A stretch of DNA of 64,000 nucleotides from Rhizobium sp. CFBP 8762 (GCF_014841565.1 NZ_JACYUD010000003.1:124001-188000), one strand, 5' to 3'; shown: positions 46,617 to 55,702, numbered from the stretch's first letter. Numbers and translations are program-made. Notes: generated from the letters alone by a model not told the origin.

Positions 46617-46812
46617 ATCTGCCCCGATCAGCTTCTTCCGCTGGCCCCGCAATTTGGTCAGCCTGCGCAAAAACCCGTTCAGCCCGGTATCGGGCGCTGT
46701 CGTGTGTTTCTTTACTAGCCAAGTGCGGCACAAGCGTCAAACGGCTTTACACTTACGTTCAAGAACTGGCAGAGAGGCTGCACAATTGTCACCCTACCCA
46801 TGAGTCTCCGCT

Positions 46813-47595
46813 GTGGAATTTACCCTCGATACGATTTTGCTGCTGATGTGCGCCGCCTTCATTGCAGGGTTCATTGATTCCATTGCCGGTGGCGGCGGCT
46901 TGATAACGGTTCCGGCAGCTCTGCTTGCGGGTATTCCACCACTGGAAACGCTTGGCACGAACAAGCTGCAATCGCTGTTTGGCTCCGGTTCCGCCACGCT
47001 GGCCTACGCTCGCAAGGGGCACGTGGATTTGAAAAGCCAGTGGCCGCTGGCATTGATTTCGGCGGCGGGATCTGCCGTCGGCGCCTTGCTTGCAACAATC
47101 GTCCCCGGCGACGTCCTGAAAATTATCATGCCGTTCCTGCTGGTGATTATCGCCATCTATTTTGCCGTCAAGCCGAACATCGGCGATAGCGACCGCGCCC
47201 GTCGCATTTCGCATTTCGCCTTCGGGGCAACAATCGTGCCACTGATCGGGCTGTATGACGGGGTTTTCGGGCCGGGAACGGGTTCGTTCTTCATGCTGGC
47301 TTTTGTGACGCTGGCAGGTTTCGGTATTTTGAAAGCAACAGCCCACACGAAACTTCTGAATTTCGGCTCCAACATCGGCGCATTCATCGTGTTCTGGATT
47401 TACGGCGCGGTGCTTTGGAAAATCGGCATTCTCATGGGATTGGCGCAGTTTTCCGGTGCACAGGTCGGGTCGCGGTTTGCCATGCGCAAAGGCGCGGCAA
47501 TCATCAAGCCTTTGCTGATCATCACCTGCATTGCCATGGCCATCAAGCTGTTGTCTGACCCTAGCCATCCCTTGCGTTTATGGGTCGGCATCTAG
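46813..47595 (+). CDS. TSUP (TauE/SafE) family membrane transporter
   Basis: This 260-residue protein has about eight membrane helices and the family strings FIDSIAGGGGLITVPA, TNKLQSLFGS and YDGVFGPGTGSF. Related proteins export sulfite or sulfonate or take up sulfur compounds; some family members accompany cobalt genes. The start is GTG at 46813 since no in-frame ATG is close. It is inserted, in opposite direction, between the two cobalamin gene runs, so a link to cobalt is only suggestive. Its TAG opens a palindromic repeat. Confidence 0.82.
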   Translation: MEFTLDTILLLMCAAFIAGFIDSIAGGGGLITVPAALLAGIPPLETLGTNKLQSLFGSGSATLAYARKGHVDLKSQWPLALISAAGSAVGALLATIVPGDVLKIIMPFLLVIIAIYFAVKPNIGDSDRARRISHFAFGATIVPLIGLYDGVFGPGTGSFFMLAFVTLAGFGILKATAHTKLLNFGSNIGAFIVFWIYGAVLWKIGILMGLAQFSGAQVGSRFAMRKGAAIIKPLLIITCIAMAIKLLSDPSHPLRLWVGI

Positions 47596-47696
47596 AGCAT
47601 TTCTATTGAACACGGAGGCGTTTCCCGTCCGGACAATGCGACGAAACAAGGAGTTAGAGCAATTCTGGTGAACGTGTTCACCGGAAGTGCTCTAAA
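47593..47696. repeat. Dispersed intergenic palindrome, copy 3 (two-hairpin form)
   Basis: It begins TAGAGCATTTCTATTG, contains CGTCCGGACAATGCGACGAAACAAG, and then a second module with the perfect stem GGTGAAC / GTTCACC inside AGAGCA..TGCTCT. The TAG stop of the transporter gene (47593-47595) and the TAG stop of the opposing EamA gene (47694-47692) both lie within it. Confidence 0.8.
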
Positions 47697-48117
47697 ACAC
47701 CGCAAGAACCAGCGCACCGCCTGCAATCATGCCCACACCCGCCCAATGCGCGAGGCTCAGCTTTTCGCCGAGCACCAGCACCCCGAAAATCGCAACGAGC
47801 ACAATGGACAGCTTATCGATGGGTGCCACCTGAGACGCGTTCCCAAGCTTAAGGGCGCGGAAATAGGCTATCCACGAGGCGCCGGTCGCAAGGCCGGACA
47901 AGGTAAGGAAAACCCATGTTCGCAAGGAGATTTCGTCCGGCCGCTGCCACTGCCCAGTGGCCGTCACAATACCAACCAGCACGAACAGAATGACCACTGT
48001 GCGGATCAGCATTGCGAAATCCGAGTTGATATTGGCGACGCCAAGCTTGCCGAAAATAGCAGTCAGTGCGGCGAATACCGCCGATATCAGTGCCCAGAAC
48101 TGCCAGCTGTGCGTCAA
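47692..48117 (-). CDS. EamA-domain small membrane protein
   Basis: This 141-residue protein has about four or five membrane helices and a single EamA domain (WALISAVFAALTAIFGKLG, and the C-terminal LGEKLSLAHWAGVGMIAGG), half the size of usual DMT transporters, so it would need to dimerise. The start appears to be TTG at 48117, overlapping the cobO stop by four bases. That coupling places it in the cobalamin/cobalt operon, suggesting transport of a pathway-related solute; this is inference. Confidence 0.8.
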   Translation of the reverse strand: MTHSWQFWALISAVFAALTAIFGKLGVANINSDFAMLIRTVVILFVLVGIVTATGQWQRPDEISLRTWVFLTLSGLATGASWIAYFRALKLGNASQVAPIDKLSIVLVAIFGVLVLGEKLSLAHWAGVGMIAGGALVLAVF

Positions 48118-48752
48118 AATTCCACGCCCCGTTGCGCCTTGATGCCGGAGCGGAACGGGTGCTTGATCAGCTCCATTTCCGTGACCAGATCAGCGATTTC
48201 GATCAGGTCATCCTTGGCATTGCGCCCGGTTAGAACGACATGGGTCATGGACGGCTTTTCGTCCCGCAAAAAAGCAACGACTTCGGCAATATCGATGTAA
48301 TCATAGCGCAATGCGATGTTGATCTCATCCAGCAGAACCATGGAGTTTCGTTCGTCGCGGATCAACTCCTTGGCCTTTTCCCAAGCCTTCTGCGCCATGG
48401 CGACATCACGGGCGCGGTCCTGCGTTTCCCACGTAAATCCTTCGCCAAGCGTATAGAATTGGCAGAGATGAGAGAAGTTTGCTTCGATCAGATCCCGCTC
48501 GCCGGTTTCCCATGCACCTTTGATGAACTGAACGACGGCACAGGGCATGCCATAGGCAATATGGCGGAAAATCATGCCGAAGGCGGCGGTGGATTTGCCC
48601 TTTCCCTTCCCGGTGTTGACGATGATCAGACCCTTCTCGCCCACCTTGGTGGCCATGATCTTCTCACGAGCGTTTTTCTTTTTCGCCATCTTATCGGCGT
48701 GACGGGCGTCGAGATCGACGGTTGCGGTCGGTTGAATGGTATCGTCGCTCAT
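48114..48752 (-). CDS. cobO: Cob(I)yrinic acid a,c-diamide adenosyltransferase CobO
   Basis: This 212-residue enzyme transfers the 5'-deoxyadenosyl group of ATP to the corrin cobalt. The P-loop TGKGKGKSTAAFG, FIKGAWETGE, and VLLDEINIALRYDY are diagnostic for the CobA/CobO/BtuR family. Both ATG 48755 and ATG 48752 are available; the latter lies seven bases after CAGGGG. It is 54 bases after cobN and coupled to the EamA gene. Confidence 0.94.
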   Translation of the reverse strand: MSDDTIQPTATVDLDARHADKMAKKKNAREKIMATKVGEKGLIIVNTGKGKGKSTAAFGMIFRHIAYGMPCAVVQFIKGAWETGERDLIEANFSHLCQFYTLGEGFTWETQDRARDVAMAQKAWEKAKELIRDERNSMVLLDEINIALRYDYIDIAEVVAFLRDEKPSMTHVVLTGRNAKDDLIEIADLVTEMELIKHPFRSGIKAQRGVEF

Positions 48753-48806
48753 CATGCGGCCCCTGCTCGTTTCAAATTGTCGGCGTGGTGCGCTAAGTTT
48801 CTGTTT

Positions 48807-51800
48807 TCACGCATGTCTTTGTCCCAAAACCGGTGACCACTTTTGGGAGACATGCTTTAGTGACGCCAGTTCGAACGCAGCGGAATTGGAGCGCGGCTTC
48901 CACAGCCCGCGCGCAATCGCGTCCTCAAATTTCGCGCTCATTTCGCGCAGCGCCGCCGGGTTCTTGTCGGCCAGAAAAGCCCGCACCGCCGCGTTGCCGA
49001 TGAAAGCCTCGTAGGCGGCGTCGAAATGATGGTTACGCACAGCACCCGTCGTCGCCGCAAAGGCGAACATGAAATCCACCGTAGCAGCAATCTCAAACCC
49101 GCCCTTATAGCCGTGGCGCATGACGCCCGCGATCCATTTAGGATTGACCACGCGGGCACGCACCACACGGGCAATTTCCTCGTCCAGCGTGCGGATAACG
49201 GGTTTTTCCGGCCGTGAATGGTCGTTGTGATAGAGCACTGGCCGCACCCCGGTCAGGCGCTCCACCGCCGCACTCATGCCGCCTTGAAACTGGTAATAGT
49301 CGTCGCTGTCGAGCAGATCATGCTCCCGGTTATCCTGATTTTGCACCACCGCTTCTACGCTCTGGAGCCGATGCTCGAACACACCGCGCGACGCCGTGCC
49401 GTCCTCCCCCGCACCATAGGCATAGGAGCCCCAGACGAGATACGCTTCCGCCAGATCACCCCGGTCCTGCCATCCACCATCATCCATCAGCGCTTGCAAG
49501 CCCGCGCCATAGGCACCGGGTTTGGAGCCAAAGATGCGCCAAGAGGCGCGCCGCGCAGCTACAGCTTGGCTCATGCCGTCGGAAACCAAAATTTCCGTTT
49601 CCGCCCGCATACGGGCTGCGATCATGTTGTCGCCCGCTTCCTCATCCAGCGCACCGACAGCGCGGATGGCCTTGTCGAACAGGGCAATCTGGTCCGGAAA
49701 GGCATCCCGGAAAAAGCCAGAAATGCGTAACGTCACATCGACACGCGGGCGGCCAAGGATTGCGAGCGGTACAATTTCATAGCCGGTGACGCGGCGCGAC
49801 ATCATATCCCAGATGGGCTTTGTGCCGATCAATGCCATGGCCTGTGCAATGTCATCACCACCCGTGCGCATGTTTGAGGTGCCCCATGCCGTCAGTGCAA
49901 ACGAGGTGGGCCAATCACCATTGTCCTGCACATAGCGGCGGATCATCAGCTCTGCGGAGGCTTTGCCCATTTGATAGGCTGTCGGTGTTGGCACCGCGCG
50001 GCTATCGACCGAGTAGAAATTGCGGCCTGTCGGCAGCACATCGGGCCGCCCGCGTGTGGGTGCGCCCGATGGCCCAGGAGCCACGAAACGACCATCCAGC
50101 CCCGCTAACAACCCGGCAATTTCGCCAGCGCCCGATTGCGTGATTGAGGGGCGAAGATGGGTGTTGACCATATCCATAACCGCTTTGGTCGCAGCCCAGT
50201 CACCGGGGACCTCTTGCGCGCCGGAAACGAAGGACGCAGCCAGAAGCTCAATGCGCTCCACCGTATCGCCATGAGAGCGCCATGGGGAGGGATCGACGGC
50301 TGCCAGTATCTCAGGTCTTGGCCCGTCCCACACGTCGGAGGGTCCGCAATTAAGGGGATCGAAGGCAAGGTTACAATCGGCAGCGATAGCGCGATGCAGG
50401 CTGGCATCGCCGCCCTCACCCTGTCCACGCGGCACACGGGCGAGTGCGACGGTCAAGTCCGTCAGCAGGCGACCTTCCGGTGCAAGCCCGAAAATATGCA
50501 GACCATCGCGTATCTGCATTTCCTTGAGGTCACAGAGATAGGCATCCAGCTTTTGCAGGGCCGTATCTTCGGCATCTGTCGGAGTGATCCCGGCGTCCTG
50601 ATCGAGGCCGATATCGCGGACCAGATCGAGGATTTGCTTTTGCAGCAGGCGCAGGCGGCGCGGGTCACCGCCGCTGGCATCGTAATACTCGTCCACCAGC
50701 GCTTCCAAGTCCTTCAGCGGACCGTAGGTTTCTGCGCGGGTGAGCGGTGGTGTCAGGTGATCAATGATAACCGCACTCGTGCGGCGCTTGGCCTGCGTAC
50801 CCTCACCCGGATCGTTGACAATAAACGGGTAAAGATGCGGCATGGGGCCAAAGATGGCTTCCGGGTAGCAGTTTTCAGACAAAGCGAGAGCCTTGCCGGG
50901 CAACCACTCCAGATTTCCATGTTTGCCCATATGGACGATAGCATGTGCACAGAAGTGCTGGCGCAGAAATGCGTAGAACGCAAAATAGCCGTGCGGCGGC
51001 ACGAGGTCCGGCGAGTGGTAGCTCTCCTTCGCGTCAATCTGGTAGCCGCGTGCCGGTTGAATACCGAGCATCACCCCGCCGAAACGCGCCAGCGGCAGCG
51101 CAAACACGTCGCCCTGCACATAGGGATCGGTCTCCGGCTCGCCCCAGCGCTCCGTTACTGCTGATTGAATCTGTTTCGGAAGTGCCGCGAAGAAGCGCTT
51201 GTAATCTTGGCATGAAATCGTTTCACGCATCACGCGTGCATCGTCGGCGGCGTTTGTTGGGCCCGCCATCAGATGAGCCATGAGTGCATCGCCATTCAAG
51301 GGAATGTCTGTGACATCATATCCCACTTCAGCCATAGCTTTCAGCACTTCCACCGTGCCGGCGGGCGTATCAAGACCCACACCATTGCCAAGGCGGCCAT
51401 CCCGGTTGGGATAGTTTGCCATGATGATGGCGATGCGGCGGCCCTGCGGTGGGGTCACGCGCAGCTTTGCCCAATTGGCAGCCAGCTTCGCGGTAAACGC
51501 AACGCGGTCGGCCACTGGCTCGTGGCTGATAATATTAGCTTCCACCACAGGATCGAACCGCGCAGCTGCCTTGAAGGACACGGCGCGCGTCAACACGCGT
51601 CCATCGACTTCCGGTAGTGCGACATTCATAGCGAGGTCGCGCGCCATCAGCCCTTGTGGCGATGCTTCCCAGACGGGCCGCGTAGAGCCGGAAAAGATGA
51701 CCTGCAAGACGGTCGCATCGGATTGTTCCAGCACCGTAGGTTTGCGATCTGCTCCCGGCGCGGATACGGCGAAGCCTGTGGCGTTGAGAACGACGGTTGG

Positions 51801-52568
51801 CGGTATCTGGTCGAAGACCGACTGCAGAATGGCAACCGAAACGGTATCTTTCAGACTGGCCACAAACACCGGCAGGACGTTCAAACCTTCCGCTTCCAAG
51901 GCAGCAATGAGCGCTTCGACCGGTTTGGTTTCGCCACTCTGCACCAGCGCACGGTAAAAGCACAGGGCCGCCACGGGCTTGCCTGGCTGCTTACGAGACA
52001 GCCACGCATCCGTGCCAATGGTGCCGACACCCGGCCACCAGATCCCCCCCTTCATAAGAGGTCGTGCCGGTTCCGGCTTCTCCGCGCCGGAAATCAGCGC
52101 ATCGCAATAGTCAAGAAAGCGCACGGCATTGTCACTGCCGCCTTCGGTAAAATAGGCCCACAGATCAGCCCGCGCCCGCGCGTCTACGGTCGAGTAATCA
52201 TCCAGCCCCGGGTCCGGCTTGTCGCAACCGGGCAGAATGGCAATCTGAAATCCGTGGGTTATAGCGGCGGCATAAAACGCTTCCAGCAGATACTGAAAGT
52301 AGCTGGTTCCCCCCAGCGGTCGCACCACAACGAGTTTCGCATGGCGCACGGTGCGTTCCACATAGGTATCCACCGACAGCGGATGACTGAGCGTCATAAG
52401 GCTTGCCACCCGCAACCGACTGCCAAAGCGACCATGCTGGGCAGCAGCAATCGATGACAGTTCGGTATCAGCAGCGGACAAAAACAGGATATCCCCCGGC
52501 GACTGGCCGAGATCGATGGCCTCCGAACCATCGGCAATCGTGCCTTTTTGCGCCAGAAGAAGATGCAT
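48807..52568 (-). CDS. cobN: Aerobic cobaltochelatase subunit CobN
   Basis: This 1253-residue subunit inserts cobalt into hydrogenobyrinic acid a,c-diamide with CobS and CobT (not in the window). Segments such as MANYPNRDGRLGNGVGLDTPAG, IVHMGKHGNLEWLPGK and VNPKWIAGVMRHGYKGGFEIAATVD occur in the right order. Its ATG shares one base with the cobW stop (TGATG). The last 17 residues (from LKHVSQKW to the end) are encoded by a 50-bp palindromic repeat, so the C-terminus is not ancestral. Confidence 0.95.
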   Translation of the reverse strand: MHLLLAQKGTIADGSEAIDLGQSPGDILFLSAADTELSSIAAAQHGRFGSRLRVASLMTLSHPLSVDTYVERTVRHAKLVVVRPLGGTSYFQYLLEAFYAAAITHGFQIAILPGCDKPDPGLDDYSTVDARARADLWAYFTEGGSDNAVRFLDYCDALISGAEKPEPARPLMKGGIWWPGVGTIGTDAWLSRKQPGKPVAALCFYRALVQSGETKPVEALIAALEAEGLNVLPVFVASLKDTVSVAILQSVFDQIPPTVVLNATGFAVSAPGADRKPTVLEQSDATVLQVIFSGSTRPVWEASPQGLMARDLAMNVALPEVDGRVLTRAVSFKAAARFDPVVEANIISHEPVADRVAFTAKLAANWAKLRVTPPQGRRIAIIMANYPNRDGRLGNGVGLDTPAGTVEVLKAMAEVGYDVTDIPLNGDALMAHLMAGPTNAADDARVMRETISCQDYKRFFAALPKQIQSAVTERWGEPETDPYVQGDVFALPLARFGGVMLGIQPARGYQIDAKESYHSPDLVPPHGYFAFYAFLRQHFCAHAIVHMGKHGNLEWLPGKALALSENCYPEAIFGPMPHLYPFIVNDPGEGTQAKRRTSAVIIDHLTPPLTRAETYGPLKDLEALVDEYYDASGGDPRRLRLLQKQILDLVRDIGLDQDAGITPTDAEDTALQKLDAYLCDLKEMQIRDGLHIFGLAPEGRLLTDLTVALARVPRGQGEGGDASLHRAIAADCNLAFDPLNCGPSDVWDGPRPEILAAVDPSPWRSHGDTVERIELLAASFVSGAQEVPGDWAATKAVMDMVNTHLRPSITQSGAGEIAGLLAGLDGRFVAPGPSGAPTRGRPDVLPTGRNFYSVDSRAVPTPTAYQMGKASAELMIRRYVQDNGDWPTSFALTAWGTSNMRTGGDDIAQAMALIGTKPIWDMMSRRVTGYEIVPLAILGRPRVDVTLRISGFFRDAFPDQIALFDKAIRAVGALDEEAGDNMIAARMRAETEILVSDGMSQAVAARRASWRIFGSKPGAYGAGLQALMDDGGWQDRGDLAEAYLVWGSYAYGAGEDGTASRGVFEHRLQSVEAVVQNQDNREHDLLDSDDYYQFQGGMSAAVERLTGVRPVLYHNDHSRPEKPVIRTLDEEIARVVRARVVNPKWIAGVMRHGYKGGFEIAATVDFMFAFAATTGAVRNHHFDAAYEAFIGNAAVRAFLADKNPAALREMSAKFEDAIARGLWKPRSNSAAFELASLKHVSQKWSPVLGQRHA
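48811..48860. repeat. 50-bp palindromic element inside the cobN 3' end
   Basis: GCATGTCT pairs with AGACATGC and CCCAAAA with TTTTGGG around a loop with CCGGTGACCAC. The sequence type (CCCAAAACCGGTNNCCACTTTTGGG) is a common rhizobial intergenic palindrome. Here it is read through by cobN. Confidence 0.75.
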
Positions 52569-53617
52569 CAGATCAGCGCCTCAATTTGCGCACGAATAGA
52601 AGCTTCATCCATATCATGAAGACCGATGACGACGAGGCGCGTTGCGCGCACGTCTTCGGGTGCCCAAGATCGGTCAAAGTACTGATCGATACGGCTGCCG
52701 ACCGCCTGCACCAGCAGGCGCATGGGTTTACCTTTCACCGCCGCAAAACCCTTGAGACGCAGAATGTCGTGTGCGCTGATAATGTCGCTCAGCGCAGCCG
52801 TGAAGCGGGCCGCGTCGGCAACTGGACCCAACTCCACGACAAAACTATCGAATTCATCGTGATCATGCTCTTCGCCCGCTTCATGCTCCAGTTCATGGTG
52901 CGATTTTCGATTTTCAATATCATCCTCAGTGCCAACGCCAAGGCCGAGCAGAACCGATGGGGGGATTTCGCCATTTTTGGCGTCGATCATCATAGGCTTG
53001 CGTGTTGTGCGGGTGGCGATGTCGGCGCGCACGGCAGCCAGTTTTTCGGCGCTCACCAGATCGGTCTTGTTCAGCACGATCAGGTCGGCGGCTGTCAGCT
53101 GGTCTTCAAACAGTTCTTCCAGCGGGCTTTCATGGTCCAGCCCTTCATCCGCCACACGCTGCGCGTCAATGCGGTCGTGATCGTCGGCAAAGCGGCCTGC
53201 TGCCACGGCAGCGCTGTCCACCACGGTAACGACACCATCGACGGTGACTTGTGTGCGGATATCGGGCCAGTTGAAAGCAGCAATCAATGGCTGGGGAAGC
53301 GCAAGGCCGGAGGTTTCGATGACGATGTGATCGGGACGGTTTTCACGCTCCAGAAGCTTCGTCATTGTGGGAATGAAATCGTCGGCCACCGTGCAGCAGA
53401 TGCAGCCATTGGTCAGTTCGATAATATCGTCTTCGGTGCAGGTTTCCGCGCCACAACCTTTCAGCACGTCGCCATCGACACCCAGATCACCGAATTCATT
53501 GATAATAAGCGCGATCCGCTTGCCCCCGGCATTTGCGAGAATGTTGCGAATGATGGTGGTTTTGCCCGCGCCCAGAAATCCGGTGATGACGGTTGCGGGA
53601 ATTTTTATGGTTTGCAT
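52568..53617 (-). CDS. cobW: CobW GTP-binding metallochaperone
   Basis: This 349-residue G3E GTPase has the P-loop GFLGAGKTTIIRN, the metal-binding NGCICCTV (CxCC), NKTDLV, and a His/Asp-rich stretch (EAGEEHDHDEFDS, about residues 232-244). CobW is thought to deliver cobalt to CobN, whose gene overlaps its stop by one base. It begins six bases after the cbtA-cobP gene. Position in a cobalamin-riboswitch operon supports a cobalt rather than zinc role. Confidence 0.94.
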   Translation of the reverse strand: MQTIKIPATVITGFLGAGKTTIIRNILANAGGKRIALIINEFGDLGVDGDVLKGCGAETCTEDDIIELTNGCICCTVADDFIPTMTKLLERENRPDHIVIETSGLALPQPLIAAFNWPDIRTQVTVDGVVTVVDSAAVAAGRFADDHDRIDAQRVADEGLDHESPLEELFEDQLTAADLIVLNKTDLVSAEKLAAVRADIATRTTRKPMMIDAKNGEIPPSVLLGLGVGTEDDIENRKSHHELEHEAGEEHDHDEFDSFVVELGPVADAARFTAALSDIISAHDILRLKGFAAVKGKPMRLLVQAVGSRIDQYFDRSWAPEDVRATRLVVIGLHDMDEASIRAQIEALI

Positions 53618-53623
53618 ATGGGA

Positions 53624-54841
53624 TCAACCCTTCAAAGTCAGCGGCAGTCCCGCCGCAATAAAATAAACCTGTGTGGCGACCTGCGCCACCCGTTGATGCA
53701 ACGTGCCGGCATGGTCACGAAATGCCCGCGCCATCGCGTTATCCGGCACGATGCCAAGCCCAACCTCGTTGGACACGAAAATCAGGCGCGCGCTGGTCGC
53801 CCCGATGGCATTCACCAGACGATCAAACTCCGCCAGCATGGGACGATCCTCCATCATGAGATTGGTAACCCAAAGGGTCAGGCAATCCACGAGTATGATA
53901 TTGCCGGGGCCGTCCAGCCGGGACAATGCACCCGCAAGATCCAGCGGTTCCTCGTGCGTCGTCCACTGAGGGCCGCGGCGGGTGCGATGCTCGGCAATGC
54001 GGTCCTGCATCTCACCATCCCATGCGCGACCCGTGGCAAGGTAATGCGGTTTCAGCCCGCTGGTCTCGACGAGATTTTCCGAGAACGCGGATTTACCGGA
54101 TCGCGCACCGCCCAGAACAAGCGTCGTCATGCGCATTTTCGCAAGACGATCGCCGGTTATACCCAGTGCAAACCCGAGTGCCAGACCCAGCACCACCCAG
54201 AAGAACAGCGTGGTGGCTAGTGCCGCAACCGCGAACTCCGCCCCCAGAACGGCCGGAACCGGGCTTGTCAGATCAGCTGGCTGGGGCGCACCGTAGATAT
54301 GCGGCGCGGCGATCAGCACAAGCCCGACAAGCTTCGCCCAGACTTCACTGCGCAAAATCAGAAGATACAGCGCTACAGCAGAGAATATAACGGCAACCAG
54401 CCACCAGATCTGCCGGTCTTCAAGCCTTGCGGCCGGGAATCCCGGAAGCTCGGGCGGCAAGCCCAGCGATGGCAGCAAATGCACCGCCAGCCAGGCGGCC
54501 GCGCCCCACATAACACCGTTTTTGACAGTGATCGGAGCCCTGATCACAAGGCTGATGCCACCAAGAACCAGTGCAAAACCTGCGCCGGTTACAAGGTTGG
54601 CAATCAAGGTACCGGAGAAGCGGCTGAGCCCGAACAGCAGGCCAGAACCTTCATCATGGATTGAGCCCTCATCATGGGCGTGGGCATGGTCAGCATCGGT
54701 GGTGGTGGTTTCCGCTGCCGGTTTCTCAAATTCTTCGGCGTGAAGGATAAGCGGCACAACACGTGCCTCTTGTGCGCCGGTCACCAGCACACCGGCAATG
54801 AGTCCGGCCAGAATTGCGGCCAGCAAGAGTTTGACAATCAT
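53624..54841 (-). CDS. CbtA cobalt transporter fused to CobP kinase/guanylyltransferase
   Basis: One open frame of 405 residues holds two usually separate proteins. Residues 1-235 are CbtA: about five membrane helices and a His-rich loop ([11 protein letters not shown], about 49-59), a predicted cobalt permease. Residues 238-405 are CobP (CobU), with the P-loop [23 protein letters not shown] and [10 protein letters not shown] intact; this enzyme phosphorylates adenosylcobinamide and adds GMP. The join reads [15 protein letters not shown], and no stop lies between. ATG codons at 54136 and 54130 could allow separate CobP translation, but no clear ribosome-binding site precedes them. Confidence 0.86.
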   Translation of the reverse strand: MIVKLLLAAILAGLIAGVLVTGAQEARVVPLILHAEEFEKPAAETTTTDADHAHAHDEGSIHDEGSGLLFGLSRFSGTLIANLVTGAGFALVLGGISLVIRAPITVKNGVMWGAAAWLAVHLLPSLGLPPELPGFPAARLEDRQIWWLVAVIFSAVALYLLILRSEVWAKLVGLVLIAAPHIYGAPQPADLTSPVPAVLGAEFAVAALATTLFFWVVLGLALGFALGITGDRLAKMRMTTLVLGGARSGKSAFSENLVETSGLKPHYLATGRAWDGEMQDRIAEHRTRRGPQWTTHEEPLDLAGALSRLDGPGNIILVDCLTLWVTNLMMEDRPMLAEFDRLVNAIGATSARLIFVSNEVGLGIVPDNAMARAFRDHAGTLHQRVAQVATQVYFIAAGLPLTLKG

Positions 54842-54970
54842 GGTTTTTACCTCAGCGTAATATCGTTGGGAGACCGTTCAGCTCAACTTACCCGCAACCC
54901 TTGCCGCCTTTACTCGTATGCTTGGTCCACAGGAACACAGACTAGGGGCAAACTCGGAGCGTGCGGATGG

Positions 54971-54993
54971 ATCCCTGTGACAAGCACAGGAAT
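54971..54993. repeat. Small hairpin of a possible dispersed palindrome
   Basis: ATCCCTGTGACAAGCACAGGAAT forms a CCTGTG/CACAGG stem with loop ACAAG. It lies between cbtB and the cbtA-cobP gene and resembles a widespread rhizobial intergenic palindrome; only this copy was noticed in the window. Confidence 0.4.
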
Positions 54994-55024
54994 GAGGGAG
55001 AAGAGCGCAAGATGCTTGGTCTTC

Positions 55025-55201
55025 TTAGTGGCAAGGAAACACGTTGGCGTGCCGGGTATCGTGTGCTGTATCATGCAGCACATCGGCACTGGCAAAGCCC
55101 GCGCCATAGACCAGAAAACTTCCAAGCATGAGGGCCAGAATGCCCGCCACAAAACGATCGCTAAGGGATAGCGGTAAAGAAACAGATTTCGAGTGAGCCA
55201 T
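55025..55201 (-). CDS. cbtB: CbtB cobalt transporter subunit
   Basis: This 58-residue protein has one membrane helix (about residues 17-37) and the hallmark His-rich end HDTAHDTRHANVFPCH. CbtB partners CbtA in predicted cobalt uptake. GGAGG is positioned before the ATG at 55201. It is the first gene after the cobalamin riboswitch, so its transcription or translation should fall when cobalamin is abundant. The cbtA-cobP gene starts 183 bases downstream. Confidence 0.93.
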   Translation of the reverse strand: MAHSKSVSLPLSLSDRFVAGILALMLGSFLVYGAGFASADVLHDTAHDTRHANVFPCH

Positions 55202-55278
55202 AACAACCTCCGTGCTGGCCTGCGGGGACAGCCCCTACAATAAGGGCCCCAAAGTACGGGCGACATGCCCGTGATGCC

Positions 55279-55618
55279 GGATGGCAGGTTTCCTGGCTCG
55301 CAGTGACAGAAACCCGAGCCTTTGTATAAGGCCCGGGTGTCCACGAATTTCCTCACCTTCCCGAGGTCAACTGGCAGCAATGAAAAGGCGGACGATTCGT
55401 AGGTAAGGAGGCGTCCAACCCCGGCTTATCATGCTGCCACCTCAGTGGCTTCTTTACTGACCATGATCGCCCACCATTGGGCCATCGTGGTCAGCAAATG
55501 GAAATCCCTAACTGCTCTACAGTCGCGGGGTCGGCTGTGATCAGAATGCCCTAACTGGGTCCATTCCTTCACATTCCCATTTACTCCCACTCCACATAAC
55601 ACAGAGCGGGAACCATCC
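55279..55618 (-). promoter_or_regulatory. Cobalamin riboswitch upstream of cbtB
   Basis: On the minus strand the conserved blocks come in order: GGGAATGTGAAGG (55578-55566), CAGCCGACCCCGCGACTGT (to 55519), GCCACTG (55449-55443), GGGAAGG (55362-55356), and the B12 box GAGCCAGGAAACCTGCC (55299-55283). A P1 helix can form from GGATGG (55618-55613) and CCATCC (55284-55279). The aptamer spans about 340 bases, much more than the usual 200, owing to two extended arms (see findings). It lies 77 bases before cbtB. Confidence 0.92.
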
Positions 55619-55702
55619 ATCGCCGATCATAGCGCGAACACGCATATCAAGTCAACGAAAGCAACGTGTATTAGGCTCTTTGTTTGGTCGCATTTCCCAA
55701 CC

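Noticed and set aside
46543-46740. Minus-strand open frame of 65 residues upstream of cobE
   Set aside because: It overlaps the cobE 5' end in another frame and shows no recognisable domain.
52403-54220. Long open frame on the plus strand (about 605 residues)
   Set aside because: It is antisense to cobW and parts of cobN and cbtA-cobP, all clear genes with intact motifs.
54910-55380. Minus-strand open frame of about 156 residues
   Set aside because: It runs through the riboswitch and reads cbtB in another frame; cbtB has the family ending and a good ribosome-binding site.
55429-55620. Short minus-strand open frame of 63 residues
   Set aside because: It lies completely within the cobalamin aptamer, whose conserved blocks explain the sequence.
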